Part shown: piece by piece, positions 8,351 through 19,183 of the stretch | How positions within the stretch are numbered: the first letter of the stretch is position 1 | How the letters are laid out: each line of letters begins with the position of its first letter | Assembly (NCBI GenBank): GCA_017937705.1 | Contig: JAGBDC010000011.1 | Location: 34,331-98,330 of the forward strand | Length of the DNA stretch: 64,000 bases | Direction: 5' to 3' | Origin: Alphaproteobacteria bacterium | GTDB taxonomy: Bacteria > Pseudomonadota > Alphaproteobacteria > RF32 > CAG-239 | The notes under the pieces: generated by a model | Told to the model about the DNA's origin: nothing | The model's database searches: none | Seen by the model: only the letters and a program-made list of their open reading frames with translations | Made by a program: the position numbers and the translations under genes

Positions 8351-11300
8351 TATTATTCTCCTCCTCATTTATTTTATTTCCATGCTCTTTTATATTTTCA
8401 AACAATGAAAAATAAGCAGGAATAAAGATAATCCCGATAAATGTTGCAGCAATCATTCCATAAAATACCGCTGTTCCGATGGCAATTTGACTTGATGCCC
8501 CGGCTCCACTGGCAACAATCATCGGAAAAACACCTAAAATAAAAGTCAATGCAGTCATCAATACCGCTCGAAACCTCTCTCCTGCTCCTTTTATTGAAGC
8601 TTCAAGAATGCTATTTCCTTTGTCACGATAAGACTTAGTAAACTCTACAATTAAAATTGCATTCTTTGCCGCCAACCCGATAAGCATAACTAGCCCCAAT
8701 TGGGCGTATATACTTAAAGATTGTCCCATTAAATGTAAGCCGATTAATGCTCCGAGAATTGCAAAAATTGTTGAAAACATAACCGAAAAAGCCAACATCC
8801 AGCTTTCGTATAAAGCTACCAGGAACAAATAACAAAAGACCAAAGCCAAAACAATTAGAATAACAACCAAACCCGATGCTTCAACTTCTTGCAAACTTAA
8901 TCCTGTCCATGCTATTTTATAACTATCTGCCGACAAGGTTGTCGAAACCTCTTTTTCAACCGCATTAATTGCTGTTCCGGTACTTATTCCATTTGCACTT
9001 TGAGCAACAATCGAAGCGTTTTGATATTGGTTGTATCTGTTTATTATTTTAGGAGATAATGTAATTTTCACATCAGCAAAACTTCCTACTTTTATCATAG
9101 AACCGCTTGCAGAGCGAACATATAAATTTTTTACATCATCAATACTGTTTCTATAATCAAAATCAGCCTGAATAATAACTTTGTTAACTTGTCCGCTCAA
9201 AGTAATATTGTTAACATATCTTGAACCTAAATTATTTTGCAGCGTTTCAAACAAATCACTAACCTGAATTTTATATGCTTCAAGCTTTGTCCTATCTATA
9301 TCTAAAAACACATGAGGAGCATCGGCTGTATAAACACTAAAAGCATAAGCTAAATCGGGATTTGAATTTAACGCTCCCAAAAATTTTTGCAAATTTTCAA
9401 ACAATTCGTTTGATGTAATATTTTGATTAATTGCCAAAAACTCCATAGTCAAGCCATTGCTGTTTCCTATCCCCGGAATTGCAGGAGGAGCAAAAAAGTT
9501 TATTTTTGCGCCATTTATTAAAGCAAATTCCTCGGTTAATTTTTCAGTAATAGCCTCAATAGATGTATTTTTAGTTTTTCGTTCATCCCAAGGATTTAAT
9601 CCGATAACGCCCAAAGCAACATTTTCTCCTGCTCCGCCCAACATGCTGTATCCGGCAACACCTACAAAATATTTTACTCCTTCAATTTTTCTTACTTTTT
9701 CTCCGATTTCACTCAAAATCTTATTTGTTTGATTTATGCTCGAAGTATTATCAAGTTGAATATCCCCAAAAATAATCCCCTGATCTTCTTCCGGTAAAAA
9801 TGATGTAGGAGTAAATTTGAAACCCAAACCTAAGATAACAATAATCACAATAGTTAAAATTGTTGTTATCTTTAACTTTGAAGAAAAGAATTTAACCGCA
9901 ACTAAATATTTTTGCTTAAAATAGTCTATAGTATCGTCAAATGATTTAAAAAATCCTCTCGGTTGGATTTGTTTGTCATCACGCAGAAATATTGCACAAA
10001 GTGAAGGGCTCAGTGTCAGAGCATTAAAGGCAGAAAAAATTACTGCCGTTGCAATTGTTACTGCAAATTGTTGATATATTTTTCCGGTAATTCCGGCCAT
10101 TAAACCTACTGGCACAAAAATAGATAAAAGAACAAAAGTTGTGGCTATAATTGCACTTCCGATTTGTTGCATTGCTTTTATTGAAGCATTGTGAGCATCC
10201 ATATCTTCATAAGCCATTAAATATTGCACACGCTCAACGACAATAATTGCATCATCAACTACCAAACCTATTGCCAGAATCATTGCAAAAAGGGTTAAAA
10301 TATTTATATCAAACCCCAATGCGTACAAAACCGCAAAAGTAGCTATTAATGAAACAGGTATCGTAATTAACGGAATTAGTGTTGTTCTCGCTTTTTGTAA
10401 AAATAGATAAGTAACCGCTACCACCAATAAAAAGGTAATTACCAATGTTTCTATAATTCCCTCAATTGACGCCCTTACATATTGTGTGGAATCGTATGCA
10501 ATCTTAAATTCCAAATCTCCGGAAAATGTTTTTGACAGATTTTCAATTTCTTTAGTTACATTATCCATAATATTCAATGAATTTGAACCCGGAGTTTGAC
10601 TTAGTGACATAATGACTGCAGGTGCATTATCGAAACTTGCATTCATGGTATAGGTATCCGCTCCCAGTTCAATCCGAGCCACATCTTCCAAATAAACAAT
10701 ACCTCCGTCATCGGATGTTGCCACCACAATTTTTTTGAAGTCTTCGACATTATTCAACAATCCTTTAGCCGATAATGATAAAACCATATTTGCATCTTGT
10801 TTGGCAGGAGCCGAACCTATACTTCCTATTGATGCCTGTATATTTTGAGAAGCAATTATATTAACAATATTGGCACTATCTAACCCCAACGACGATATTT
10901 TTTCAGAATTTAACCAAACTCTCATACTATATTGCGGACCAAAAATTTGAACATCACTGACACCACTTACACGACTTAGCGGATTTTTCAAATTTACATA
11001 TGCATAGTTGCTCAAATATAGGTCATCATAAGTATTATGAGGTGAGCGCAAAACCAACAATGCCAACATATTTGACATTTCAGTAGTAACATTAACTCCC
11101 TCTTGTTGTACAATTGACGGCAACTGCGACATAACCTGACTTAGTCTGTTTTGTACTTTAACTTGAGCAATATCCGGATCGGTACCGATATTAAAAGTAA
11201 TTGTGAGTTTATAATTTCCTTCATCATTTGATGTAGAACTCATGTATAACATATCTTCTACACCATTAATTTGGTTTTCAATCGGAATGGCAACCGTATC

Positions 11301-11477
11301 AACCACTACCTGTGCACTTGCCCCCGGATAATTAGTACTCACTACAATTTGAGGAGGGGTAATTTGCGGATATTGAGAAACCGGCAAAACGAAAATAGCT
11401 AACAATCCGATTAAAACCATAATTATAGAAATAACGACAGCAAAACGAGGTCTGTCAATGAAATATTTAGAAAACAT
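8334..11477 (-). CDS. RND multidrug efflux pump, HAE1 (AcrB-like) family
   Basis: The inner-membrane, proton-driven pump of the tripartite system, 1047 residues, the normal length for hydrophobe/amphiphile efflux. The N-terminus ([18 protein letters not shown]) is typical. The proton-relay aspartates are intact in [14 protein letters not shown] near residue 405 and the matching lysine in [13 protein letters not shown] near residue 940. Two large periplasmic loops flank membrane helices 1-2 and 7-8; PGASAQVV and the GSIGSAP loop are seen in the first. It would export lipophilic drugs, dyes or detergents; specificity cannot be told from sequence. Its start overlaps the stop of the adaptor gene by one base. 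No adjacent TetR- or MarR-type regulator exists in this operon. Confidence 0.96.
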   Translation of the reverse strand: MFSKYFIDRPRFAVVISIIMVLIGLLAIFVLPVSQYPQITPPQIVVSTNYPGASAQVVVDTVAIPIENQINGVEDMLYMSSTSNDEGNYKLTITFNIGTDPDIAQVKVQNRLSQVMSQLPSIVQQEGVNVTTEMSNMLALLVLRSPHNTYDDLYLSNYAYVNLKNPLSRVSGVSDVQIFGPQYSMRVWLNSEKISSLGLDSANIVNIIASQNIQASIGSIGSAPAKQDANMVLSLSAKGLLNNVEDFKKIVVATSDDGGIVYLEDVARIELGADTYTMNASFDNAPAVIMSLSQTPGSNSLNIMDNVTKEIENLSKTFSGDLEFKIAYDSTQYVRASIEGIIETLVITFLLVVAVTYLFLQKARTTLIPLITIPVSLIATFAVLYALGFDINILTLFAMILAIGLVVDDAIIVVERVQYLMAYEDMDAHNASIKAMQQIGSAIIATTFVLLSIFVPVGLMAGITGKIYQQFAVTIATAVIFSAFNALTLSPSLCAIFLRDDKQIQPRGFFKSFDDTIDYFKQKYLVAVKFFSSKLKITTILTIVIIVILGLGFKFTPTSFLPEEDQGIIFGDIQLDNTSSINQTNKILSEIGEKVRKIEGVKYFVGVAGYSMLGGAGENVALGVIGLNPWDERKTKNTSIEAITEKLTEEFALINGAKINFFAPPAIPGIGNSNGLTMEFLAINQNITSNELFENLQKFLGALNSNPDLAYAFSVYTADAPHVFLDIDRTKLEAYKIQVSDLFETLQNNLGSRYVNNITLSGQVNKVIIQADFDYRNSIDDVKNLYVRSASGSMIKVGSFADVKITLSPKIINRYNQYQNASIVAQSANGISTGTAINAVEKEVSTTLSADSYKIAWTGLSLQEVEASGLVVILIVLALVFCYLFLVALYESWMLAFSVMFSTIFAILGALIGLHLMGQSLSIYAQLGLVMLIGLAAKNAILIVEFTKSYRDKGNSILEASIKGAGERFRAVLMTALTFILGVFPMIVASGAGASSQIAIGTAVFYGMIAATFIGIIFIPAYFSLFENIKEHGNKINEEENNNAEVE

Positions 11478-12607
11478 TATTTGTTCTCCTTTTCATTCCT
11501 TATTTCGTTTATTTTTACCTTTTGATTATCCGATTGTAGATTTATTTTTTCAGCAACCAACTTCATTGTCGGTAAAAAATTATTTTCCAATACATAATTA
11601 TTTCCCGATTCTGCCAATATTTTTACATTATGTTTTTTTATAAGATTTCCTTCACTTACATAAACAAAACTGTTTTCCGATTGCAAAGTTACCAAATCTT
11701 TATTTATCAAAATCCCTTTATAGTCTTTTTCAATCATCACCGTTACATAAGCTTTATCTATAAGTTTTTGTTGCGGATTTTCAAAATCGACATATACGGC
11801 AATAGAATTTGTTGCTCTGTCTATCTGATTATCGGAATATTTAAAAACTCCTTCATAGTCATAGATACTGCCATCTGCCAATTTTAATCTTATACGTTCA
11901 TCATTAAACATTTTTTCTTTTGCATTTTCTTCCAAATAATCTTTGTCACTGATTGAAAAAACAACTCTTATAGGATTGGTTTGAACAATACTAAATAGTT
12001 TATTTTGCGGAGAAATATAATCACCTTTGGTTAAAGCAACATTTCCTACAACTCCGTCTATCGTTGAATTAATAACGGTATATCCTAAATTAACTTCAGC
12101 TTGTTTTACATTAGCTTTTGCTTGGTGCAAAATTGCTTGAGATGCCAAAAAAGATGATTCGGCATTATCTGTTTCTGTTTGTGAAACAGCTTTTAATCCG
12201 GCTTTTTTTATCCTTTCATAATAGTTTTTAGCATAATTGAAATCAGCAGTTGCTTTATTTAGCGAAGCATTTGCCGCATCAAGAGCTGCTTTATATTGTT
12301 CTTGATCTATAATCACTAATTTTTGTCCGACTCTAACCTCTTGTCCGCCTTCTACCAAAACTTCATTTATAAAACCGCTTATATAAGGCTGAACATCAAC
12401 ATCATTTATCGGAGTCACATAACCGATATATTTGTTTTCTACTGCTATTGTTTTTTCAACAACCGAAACAACATCAATTTCTGCTTCTGTCGGCTCTTTT
12501 TCGGGCAAAATATTTTTATGGTACAAATGCCAACCAAACCAAGCTGCAAAAATTAAAAAAATAAGAGCGACAACCCAAGCATAACCGAATTCTTTTTTAT
12601 CAACCAT
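11477..12607 (-). CDS. RND efflux periplasmic adaptor (membrane fusion protein)
   Basis: The adaptor joins the pump to the outer-membrane channel. The 376-residue protein is anchored by one N-terminal membrane helix ([21 protein letters not shown]) and has no lipobox, unlike AcrA or MexA. Domains in order: first half of the lipoyl domain ([21 protein letters not shown]), an alpha-helical hairpin at about 105-170, the second lipoyl half ([18 protein letters not shown]), a beta-barrel, and a membrane-proximal domain. The anchor type and the sequence resemble the EmrA/HlyD-like variants used with some HAE1 pumps. It is the first gene of the operon, 137 bases from divergent mraY; promoters for both must lie in that gap. 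Confidence 0.93.
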   Translation of the reverse strand: MVDKKEFGYAWVVALIFLIFAAWFGWHLYHKNILPEKEPTEAEIDVVSVVEKTIAVENKYIGYVTPINDVDVQPYISGFINEVLVEGGQEVRVGQKLVIIDQEQYKAALDAANASLNKATADFNYAKNYYERIKKAGLKAVSQTETDNAESSFLASQAILHQAKANVKQAEVNLGYTVINSTIDGVVGNVALTKGDYISPQNKLFSIVQTNPIRVVFSISDKDYLEENAKEKMFNDERIRLKLADGSIYDYEGVFKYSDNQIDRATNSIAVYVDFENPQQKLIDKAYVTVMIEKDYKGILINKDLVTLQSENSFVYVSEGNLIKKHNVKILAESGNNYVLENNFLPTMKLVAEKINLQSDNQKVKINEIRNEKENK

Positions 12608-12744
12608 TTTGCCCTCGTTATAAAAATCAAACTTAAGATTTAAATAATTGGCATTATTAACAATTCAACCTGTAATTTTAATCAAATTTTTAGACATTAT
12701 ATGTAAGTTATAATGAATAAAAAAAGTTCCGAGGAGCGAATCAA

Positions 12745-13782
12745 ATGTTATATAGTTTGCTAAATGCTTATACTGCCGACTTTTTGGCATTTTTTACTTC
12801 GTTAATAATCATGCTTTTATGCGGCAAAAAGTTTATTAAGATAATGCGTGCATGGCAACATGAAGGACAGCCGATAAGAGAATGCGGACCTAAAAGCCAT
12901 TTAGAAACAAAAAAAGGCACTCCGACGATGGGAGGAATTTTGATTCTGCTTGCAATTACTATATCAACTTTATTATATGCAAACCTCAAACAAGAAATGA
13001 CTTGGGTATGTTTGGGAGTAATGATAATCTTCGGAATCGCCGGATTTGTTGACGATTATGTAAAAGTAAAAAAACATACTCCAAATGCAATGACCGCAAA
13101 AGTTAAACTTCTAATTCAATTTGCTGTTGCCGGCGGAGTTGCATATTTTGCCACAACCCAATATGAAGCTCCTATGAATTTCAGCATCATCGTTCCATAT
13201 CTCGATTTTCCTATTAATTTGTGGTGGTTTTATATTCCTTTTGCCATGGTTGTAATTGCCGGTGCATCTAATGCCGTCAACTTAAGTGACGGATTAGACG
13301 GATTAGCGGCAGGTTTGCTGATTCCTCCGTTTATGGTATTAGGGTTTATCGCTCTTTTAATCGGCTTTGAATATTATGATTTCATGCCTTTCCCAAGTTT
13401 AAGTATTATCTGTTCGGCTGTTATCGGAGCATGTTTAGGATTTTTGTGGTTTAACTGTTCTCCGGCGCAGATTTTTATGGGAGATACTGGTTCTTTATCT
13501 CTTGGCGCACTTTTAGGAACTATTGCCATTTTATCAAAACAAGATTTATTGTTGGCTATCATCGGTTTTGTTTTTGTTGTCGAAGCCTTATCGGTAATGA
13601 TACAAGTTTTTTGGTATAAACGCACAAAAACCCGAGTATTTTTGATGGCACCGATTCATCATCATTTTGAACAAAAAGGTTGGAAAGAAACAACCGTCGT
13701 AATTCGTTTTTGGGTTATAGGATGGCTAGTTGCCGGACTTGGAATGCTGGCTGTAGTCAGCCCCACCGCATGGGGAAACTAG
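12745..13782 (+). CDS. mraY: Phospho-N-acetylmuramoyl-pentapeptide transferase
   Basis: MraY transfers phospho-MurNAc-pentapeptide from UDP to undecaprenyl phosphate, making lipid I on the cytoplasmic face of the inner membrane. The 345-residue, ten-helix protein has every family signature: FVDDYVKVKK, NLSDGLDGLAAG, FMGDTGSLSLGA with the catalytic Asp, and the triple-His PIHHHFEQKGW. The start is ATG with GAGGAGC about 8 bases upstream. It opens the division and cell-wall cluster and abuts ftsW with no gap. In most proteobacteria murD sits between mraY and ftsW; here nothing is left of it. The upstream 137 bases contain a TATAAT at 12709-12714 that could be a -10 box, without a convincing -35. 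Confidence 0.97.
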   Translation: MLYSLLNAYTADFLAFFTSLIIMLLCGKKFIKIMRAWQHEGQPIRECGPKSHLETKKGTPTMGGILILLAITISTLLYANLKQEMTWVCLGVMIIFGIAGFVDDYVKVKKHTPNAMTAKVKLLIQFAVAGGVAYFATTQYEAPMNFSIIVPYLDFPINLWWFYIPFAMVVIAGASNAVNLSDGLDGLAAGLLIPPFMVLGFIALLIGFEYYDFMPFPSLSIICSAVIGACLGFLWFNCSPAQIFMGDTGSLSLGALLGTIAILSKQDLLLAIIGFVFVVEALSVMIQVFWYKRTKTRVFLMAPIHHHFEQKGWKETTVVIRFWVIGWLVAGLGMLAVVSPTAWGN

Positions 13783-14910
13783 ATGTTATTATCTAGGGGG
13801 AAAAATAATATTTTTACAAATTGGTGGTGGACAGTCGATAAAATTTTACTCGGCTGTATTGTTGCATTAATTACCATCGGAATAATTTTGAGTTTTTCAG
13901 CATCTCCTGCCGTAGCCGAAAGAGAAGGATTCGGAAGTTATCATTTTATAAAACGACATCTTTTATTTGCCCCTACTGCCTTAGGAATTGTTATCTTTTT
14001 ATCAATGCAAAAACTAAAAACTATCCGCAGATTTGCGCTGATAGGATATTTGGTTGCAATGATATTAGTCGGAATGACTTTTTTCTTAGGTGAGGCTAAT
14101 CGAGGGGCTTCTCGTTGGATACCTTTTTTCGGTTTTACCCTGCAACCATCAGAATTTGTAAAACCGTTTTTTATCATTATGGCTGCTTGGCTATTTAACG
14201 GACAAAAGCAACAATCGGATTTTCCGGGAACCTTTTTATCAATAGCTTTGTTCATAATTACTGCAGGAACCATCGTTGTTCAACCGGATTGGGGAATGAC
14301 AGGCGTCATTTCTCTCGTGTGGGGAGCTCAATTAATTTTAAGCGGAGTTCCGTTTTTTTGGATAATTGTACTAATTATAGTTGCAATTATTGGCGGAACT
14401 ATCGGATATTTTACTTTCCCGCATTTTCAAATGCGTATTCTTCAGTTTTTCGCCACCGGAAAAGATATTCCCTATCAAATCAAACGAGCTAATGAAGCTT
14501 TTGAAAGCAGTAATTTTTTTGGTCGTGGTCCCGGAGAAGGAATTGCTCGTTCTTATATTCCTGATGCCCATACCGACTTTATTTATGCGGTAATTGCTGA
14601 AGAATACGGATTTTTTATATGCCTTGCTGTTGTCCTTTTATATGCAACAATTGTAGTTCGGGCTCTTATACTGTCTTGCAGAGAAAATAACTTTTTCATT
14701 GTTTTATCTGCTTCCGGACTGGCTCTGTCTTTTGGAGTTCAAGCTGTAATTAATATGGCATCAACATTACAGCTGATGCCTACAAAAGGTATGACTTTGC
14801 CGTTTATATCTTATGGCGGTTCATCAATATTTGCATCTGCAATAGGTATGGGCATGCTTTTGGCAATTACTCGTAAAAATTCTCATGCGGAGGATAAAGA
14901 CAATGTCTGA
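13783..14910 (+). CDS. ftsW: Septal peptidoglycan polymerase FtsW
   Basis: FtsW is the SEDS-family glycosyltransferase that polymerises lipid II at the division site, working with the transpeptidase FtsI. The 375-residue protein has about ten membrane helices. Signatures are RWIPFFGFTLQPSEFVK in two blocks, with the SEDS Pro-Ser-Glu, GPGEGIARSYIPDAHTDFI carrying the catalytic-region Asp, and TKGMTLPFISYGGSS near the C-terminus. These favour FtsW over RodA, as does its position. It starts on the base after the mraY stop and its own stop overlaps murG by 8 bases. A run of basic residues, MLLSRGKNN, precedes the first helix. Confidence 0.95.
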   Translation: MLLSRGKNNIFTNWWWTVDKILLGCIVALITIGIILSFSASPAVAEREGFGSYHFIKRHLLFAPTALGIVIFLSMQKLKTIRRFALIGYLVAMILVGMTFFLGEANRGASRWIPFFGFTLQPSEFVKPFFIIMAAWLFNGQKQQSDFPGTFLSIALFIITAGTIVVQPDWGMTGVISLVWGAQLILSGVPFFWIIVLIIVAIIGGTIGYFTFPHFQMRILQFFATGKDIPYQIKRANEAFESSNFFGRGPGEGIARSYIPDAHTDFIYAVIAEEYGFFICLAVVLLYATIVVRALILSCRENNFFIVLSASGLALSFGVQAVINMASTLQLMPTKGMTLPFISYGGSSIFASAIGMGMLLAITRKNSHAEDKDNV

Positions 14911-16009
14911 CAGCAAAAAAAAACTCATAATTTTAACTGCCGGTGGTACCGGAGGTCATGTGTATCCGGCTGATGCACTTGCCCAAGAACTTGAAAAACG
15001 CGGTTATGATTTAATGTTGGTGACCGACCAAAGAGGATTAAACAATTATCACGGCAAACTTGGAGAAATTGAAAATAAAGCTGTTTTAAGCGGCGCTTTG
15101 GTAGGTAAAAATATTTTGTTTAAAATAAAAAGTCTGATAAAAGTTTCTCTGGGAATTTTACAATCCGTTTTCATCATCATTAAATATAAGCCCAAATGTG
15201 TTGTAGGATTTGGCGGATATGCTTCCTTTCCTTGTGCCGTTGCTTCCATACTTACGGGAACCGATTTAATAATTCATGAACAAAACTCAGTAATGAGCAG
15301 AACTAATCGCTTCTTGGCTAAATATGCTTCTAAAATAGCTACAAGTTTTCCCAAAACTAAATATGCTCCGCAAGGAAATAATACTATTTTAACCGGTATG
15401 CCGGTAAGAACAGCAATATCTGCACTTTTTGACAAACAATACGAACAACCTAAGCAAAACGAAAAATTTAATTTATTAATTTTGGGCGGTTCGCAAGGTG
15501 CAAAAATTTTCTCAGAAGTTATTCCGCAAGCAATTAAATCTCTCGATGAAAAAGCTCAAAAAAACATTCACATCACCCAGCAATGCAGAAAAGACGATGT
15601 AGAGTTATTACAAAGTGAATATGCTAATGCAGAATGTTCATCTGAAATATCAAATTTCTTCAAAAATATGCCGGAATTATATGACATCAACCATCTCATA
15701 ATATCCAGAGCAGGTGCATCTTCTGTTTGCGAAATTGCTGCAGCAGGTATCCCGTCAATTTTAGTTCCGTTGCCAACCGCAGCAGATAATCATCAGACAT
15801 TTAATGCTTCTGAATTTAAAAATAAAAACGGTGGACTTGTCATTGCTCAAAAAGAGTTTACAGCCGAAAAATTAAAAGAAATATTAGAAAACTTTATAAA
15901 CAACCCGTCCGAACTGTCTGATATGGCTAAAAATACAAAAAAGTTTGCTATCATTGATGCTGATAAACGCCTTGCCGACATTGTGGAAACAACCATAAAG
16001 AGAGGTTAA
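14903..16009 (+). CDS. murG: Lipid II synthase MurG
   Basis: MurG adds GlcNAc from UDP-GlcNAc to lipid I, giving lipid II, at the inner face of the membrane. I use the ATG at 14903 (368 residues), preceded by GGAGG-like CGGAGGAT and overlapping the ftsW stop by 8 bases; a non-ATG start at 14885 is an unlikely extension. Signatures of the GT-B fold are TAGGTGGHVYPADAL (glycine-rich loop 1), GFGGYASFP, HEQNSVMSRTNR, LGGSQGAKIF and the donor-binding AGASSVCEIAAAGIPSI followed by the DNHQ motif. murC, which normally follows, is absent: murB begins two bases downstream. Confidence 0.96.
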   Translation: MSDSKKKLIILTAGGTGGHVYPADALAQELEKRGYDLMLVTDQRGLNNYHGKLGEIENKAVLSGALVGKNILFKIKSLIKVSLGILQSVFIIIKYKPKCVVGFGGYASFPCAVASILTGTDLIIHEQNSVMSRTNRFLAKYASKIATSFPKTKYAPQGNNTILTGMPVRTAISALFDKQYEQPKQNEKFNLLILGGSQGAKIFSEVIPQAIKSLDEKAQKNIHITQQCRKDDVELLQSEYANAECSSEISNFFKNMPELYDINHLIISRAGASSVCEIAAAGIPSILVPLPTAADNHQTFNASEFKNKNGGLVIAQKEFTAEKLKEILENFINNPSELSDMAKNTKKFAIIDADKRLADIVETTIKRG

Positions 16010-16010
16010 T

Positions 16011-16931
16011 ATGTTTAATTTTTTAAAAAAGAAACCATTGCTGAAACTTCTCCCTAAAGTAAAAGGAAAATACTTAAATGATGTAAATTTGAGCAAACAT
16101 ACATGGTTTGGAGTCGGAGGTCCGGCAGAAATTATGTATATTCCTGCCGACGAAAATGATTTAAGTTCTTTTTTAAAAAACTGCCCGGAAAATATTCCTA
16201 CTTTTGTGATAGGCGGCGGTTCAAACTTGTTAGTACGTGACGGCGGAATTCCCGGAGTTGTGATAAAATTGGATTCTCCGGCATTCAAAAAAGTGACCAT
16301 AAAAGATAATCAAATAACTTGTGGGGCCGGATTAAAAAATATTGAACTGAAAAAACATTTAATTTCCAATGAACTGGGAGGGCTTGAATTTTTATGTTCA
16401 ATTCCCGGGGTTATCGGCGGCTCGGTAAAAACCAATGCAGGATGTTTCGGAAAAGAGGTAAAAGATGTTATAAGTTCAGCACAAATAATAAACGGAAACG
16501 GAGAAATTAAGACTATCGGTGTTAAAGATTTAGAACTTGATTACAGAACAAGCTGTTTTCCTGAAGACTGGATTATATTATCAATTACATTTAATGCTGT
16601 TAAAGACAGTAAAGAAAACATCGAAAAAACACTGGCAGAACACAAAGCATACAGGCAGTCAAATCAACCGTACAATCAGAAAACAGCCGGTTCTACTTTC
16701 AAAAACCCCAAAGGATTGCGTGCATGGGAATTGATAAAAAAATCCGAATGCGATTCTCTTGTTGTCGGCGGAGCCAAGGTTTCGGACAAGCATTGCAATT
16801 TCTTGATAAATACCGGCAATGCAACGGCTAAAGATATTGAAACATTAGGAGAAACCATAATATCACAAGTTCGTCAAAAAACATACATTACACTTGAGTG
16901 GGAAGTCAAAAGAGTAGGTATAGATAAATAG
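16011..16931 (+). CDS. murB: UDP-N-acetylenolpyruvoylglucosamine reductase
   Basis: MurB is the FAD- and NADPH-dependent reductase that converts UDP-GlcNAc-enolpyruvate to UDP-MurNAc. The 306 residues match the shorter (type II) form found in most alphaproteobacteria and Gram-positives. FAD-binding elements are HTWFGVGGPAEIMYIP and VIGGGSNLLVRDGGIPG; IPGVIGGSVKTNAGCFG follows, then the active-site AGSTFKNPKG with the catalytic Ser, and KHCNFLINTGNATA at the substrate-binding end. It lies between murG and ftsQ with gaps of one and zero bases, so it is inside a tight operon. Its substrate comes from MurA, which is not in the window. Confidence 0.96.
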   Translation: MFNFLKKKPLLKLLPKVKGKYLNDVNLSKHTWFGVGGPAEIMYIPADENDLSSFLKNCPENIPTFVIGGGSNLLVRDGGIPGVVIKLDSPAFKKVTIKDNQITCGAGLKNIELKKHLISNELGGLEFLCSIPGVIGGSVKTNAGCFGKEVKDVISSAQIINGNGEIKTIGVKDLELDYRTSCFPEDWIILSITFNAVKDSKENIEKTLAEHKAYRQSNQPYNQKTAGSTFKNPKGLRAWELIKKSECDSLVVGGAKVSDKHCNFLINTGNATAKDIETLGETIISQVRQKTYITLEWEVKRVGIDK

Positions 16932-17816
16932 ATGTGGTTTAAGAAAAAAAACATAAAACCGGAAATTCCGGCACAAAAAGTCGATGAAAAATATAAGGTC
17001 TATTTACCTAAATTATGGCCATATCGTTTTATCGGCAATTTATGTCTTTTGAGTTTAATTGCCGCCATATCTTTCGGAATATATGTTGCAAAAACTAATT
17101 TTGTAGAACAAAAATTGGATACTTTTTCCGATTATTTTATAGATGTAACATCACAAATAGGTTTTACGGTTGACGATGTCATTATTCAAGGATTGGAAAA
17201 AACACCGTTAGAAGAAATAAAGAACATTGTAAACTTAGCTAATAATAATAATATTTTTAATCTTGATATTCACCAAATAAAACAAGATATTATGCTCTTA
17301 CCATGGATTAAAAATGTCGTAATTGAGCGTTCTTATTTTCCCAATATTATAAAAATAAAATTAACCGAAAGAGAAATAAGCTCAATCTGGCAAATTAACA
17401 ATAAATTTTATCCTATTGATAAAGATGGTTTTGTAATAAAAACTCAAAACATTCCTGCTGTTCCCGCACTTATTATTACCGGTAAGGGAGCTCCTGAAAA
17501 TATCAATAAACTTCTATCAATAATAAAAGAAAACAATTCTTTATATAAACGCATTAAAGTCGCCTCATACATATCAGAGCGCCGTTGGGATATCATTTTA
17601 GATGATATTGAAAATGGCGTAATTATAAGACTTCCTGCTGAAAAAACAAAAGCAGCTTGGAAAAAATTAATAAAATTAAGTAAAACTCAAGGACTTCTTA
17701 AGCGTAAATTAACTATCATTGATTTAAGATTCGGGAACAAAGTTGTAGTGACTCCGTTAAAACTCTCAAAAGAAGAGCGTTTACGGCGTCGTAACATCAA
17801 AGAACACAAACTTTAA
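16932..17816 (+). CDS. ftsQ: Cell division protein FtsQ
   Basis: FtsQ is a bitopic inner-membrane protein that links early and late division proteins through FtsB and FtsL. The 294 residues show a basic cytoplasmic tail, one membrane helix at about 35-52 (FIGNLCLLSLIAAISFGIYV), a POTRA domain starting at TVDDVIIQGLEKTPLEEI and containing LPWIKNVVIERSYFPNII, then the beta domain (WQINNKFYPIDKDGFVI). The conserved pattern ER-x-FPN-x-I-x-I-x-x-x-ER is present. Start is directly at the base after the murB stop. It lies just before ftsA, 14 bases away. No ddl gene lies between murB and ftsQ, contrary to the usual order. Confidence 0.93.
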   Translation: MWFKKKNIKPEIPAQKVDEKYKVYLPKLWPYRFIGNLCLLSLIAAISFGIYVAKTNFVEQKLDTFSDYFIDVTSQIGFTVDDVIIQGLEKTPLEEIKNIVNLANNNNIFNLDIHQIKQDIMLLPWIKNVVIERSYFPNIIKIKLTEREISSIWQINNKFYPIDKDGFVIKTQNIPAVPALIITGKGAPENINKLLSIIKENNSLYKRIKVASYISERRWDIILDDIENGVIIRLPAEKTKAAWKKLIKLSKTQGLLKRKLTIIDLRFGNKVVVTPLKLSKEERLRRRNIKEHKL

Positions 17817-17830
17817 AGGGTGCAAAAACA

Positions 17831-19102
17831 ATGAATTCCTTTAGCCGACATACTTTAATTGCTGCTTTAGATATAGGCTCATCTAAAGTATGTTGTGTTA
17901 TTGCTCGTGTAAACGGAAGAGATAAAAAAATATCTATTGCCGGATACGGATACAATGCAGCAAAAGGAATTCAAAATGGTGTAATTACAAATTTTAACCA
18001 AGCAACCTACTCTATTTGCGATGCTCTTGAAGCTGCCGAACAAATGGCAAATGAACGTGTTGAACGTGTTATTGTCAATATATCGAGCAGCAAAACCAAA
18101 AGCGTCATAAAAAGAGCTTCGATTCCGCTTAATAAAACCAAACCGGTTACCGAAATCGAAGCCAAAAAAGCCAAAGATAAGGCAACTTATAAACTAAACA
18201 TTGAAGATAACGAACTTATCCATTGTTTAACGACCGGTTATCGTCTCGATTTTGGAGAAGAAATTAGCGATCCGCGTAATATGTACGGTGAAAATCTGTC
18301 TGCGGATGTTTTACTCGGTATGGTACCGGCAATCACATATCGCAATACTCAAACCGTTCTCAACAATGCACATTTAGAAATTGCAGGAAAAGTTTTGTCT
18401 CCATACGCTTCCGGACTTGCTTGTCTTGTTGACGATGAAAAAGAATTGGGAGCAACTATTATTGATATAGGTGGCGGCACAACAAGCATCGCTACATTTA
18501 TGCACGGACATCCGATATATTTTAGTTCCATTGGTGTTGGTGGAGATAATGTAACAAAAGATATTGCCTGGGGTCTGACCACGTCTTTTGCTCATGCTGA
18601 ACGCCTAAAAACCTTACATGGTTGTGCTTTTCTAAATTCTCAAGATGCAAATGAAACAATCAATGTATATCCGGTCGGCGAAGAAGATGACAGTCTTATC
18701 AAATATATACCAAAATCAAATTTGATTGAAATTATCGCTCCTCGTGTTGAAGAAATTTTTGAACTTGTAAATCAAAAACTTGATGAAGCCGGATTAAAAG
18801 AAGTTAATTCACATCGTATCGTATTAACCGGAGGCGGCAGTCAATTATTAGGCATAAGAGAAGTTGCCTCGCTTATTCTTGACAAACAGGTTCGTTTAGG
18901 ACGCCCGAGAAATATTGGAAATGTTCTTGACATATCTGAATTTGAAGTTTTGCAATATCCGTCATTTTCAACAGTTATCGGGTTGCTTTTATTTGTATTA
19001 AACCACCCCGAAATTAAGCCGACTAAAGTTATTTCAAAACCTATCAATACGGACGGAAGCCGTTTCAGTAAAATTCTTAGTTGGCTAAGGAATAATTTTT
19101 AA
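17831..19102 (+). CDS. ftsA: Cell division protein FtsA
   Basis: FtsA is an actin-like ATPase that ties FtsZ filaments to the inner membrane. The 423-residue protein has the phosphate-1 loop AALDIGSSKVCCVI, the phosphate-2 loop ATIIDIGGGTTSIATF and the adenosine motif VLTGGGSQLLGI, in the correct order. The C-terminal end, SRFSKILSWLRNNF, can form the amphipathic helix used for membrane binding. The start is ATG with a weak AAAGGG 10 bases upstream. It is followed after 81 bases by ftsZ; this gap is the largest in the cluster and may hold a separate ftsZ promoter. Confidence 0.96.
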   Translation: MNSFSRHTLIAALDIGSSKVCCVIARVNGRDKKISIAGYGYNAAKGIQNGVITNFNQATYSICDALEAAEQMANERVERVIVNISSSKTKSVIKRASIPLNKTKPVTEIEAKKAKDKATYKLNIEDNELIHCLTTGYRLDFGEEISDPRNMYGENLSADVLLGMVPAITYRNTQTVLNNAHLEIAGKVLSPYASGLACLVDDEKELGATIIDIGGGTTSIATFMHGHPIYFSSIGVGGDNVTKDIAWGLTTSFAHAERLKTLHGCAFLNSQDANETINVYPVGEEDDSLIKYIPKSNLIEIIAPRVEEIFELVNQKLDEAGLKEVNSHRIVLTGGGSQLLGIREVASLILDKQVRLGRPRNIGNVLDISEFEVLQYPSFSTVIGLLLFVLNHPEIKPTKVISKPINTDGSRFSKILSWLRNNF

Positions 19103-19183
19103 TTTTAGTAACTAAACTTTAATTACTTTTTCGTAGTATGAGAGCAAATATTTTTTGACCATTTAAACTTGGGAGTTAAACTT

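Noticed and set aside
3227-12607. ArsR-type protein as regulator of the RND efflux operon
   Set aside because: It is 8-9 kb from the efflux promoter with unrelated genes between; no shared operator sequence was found.
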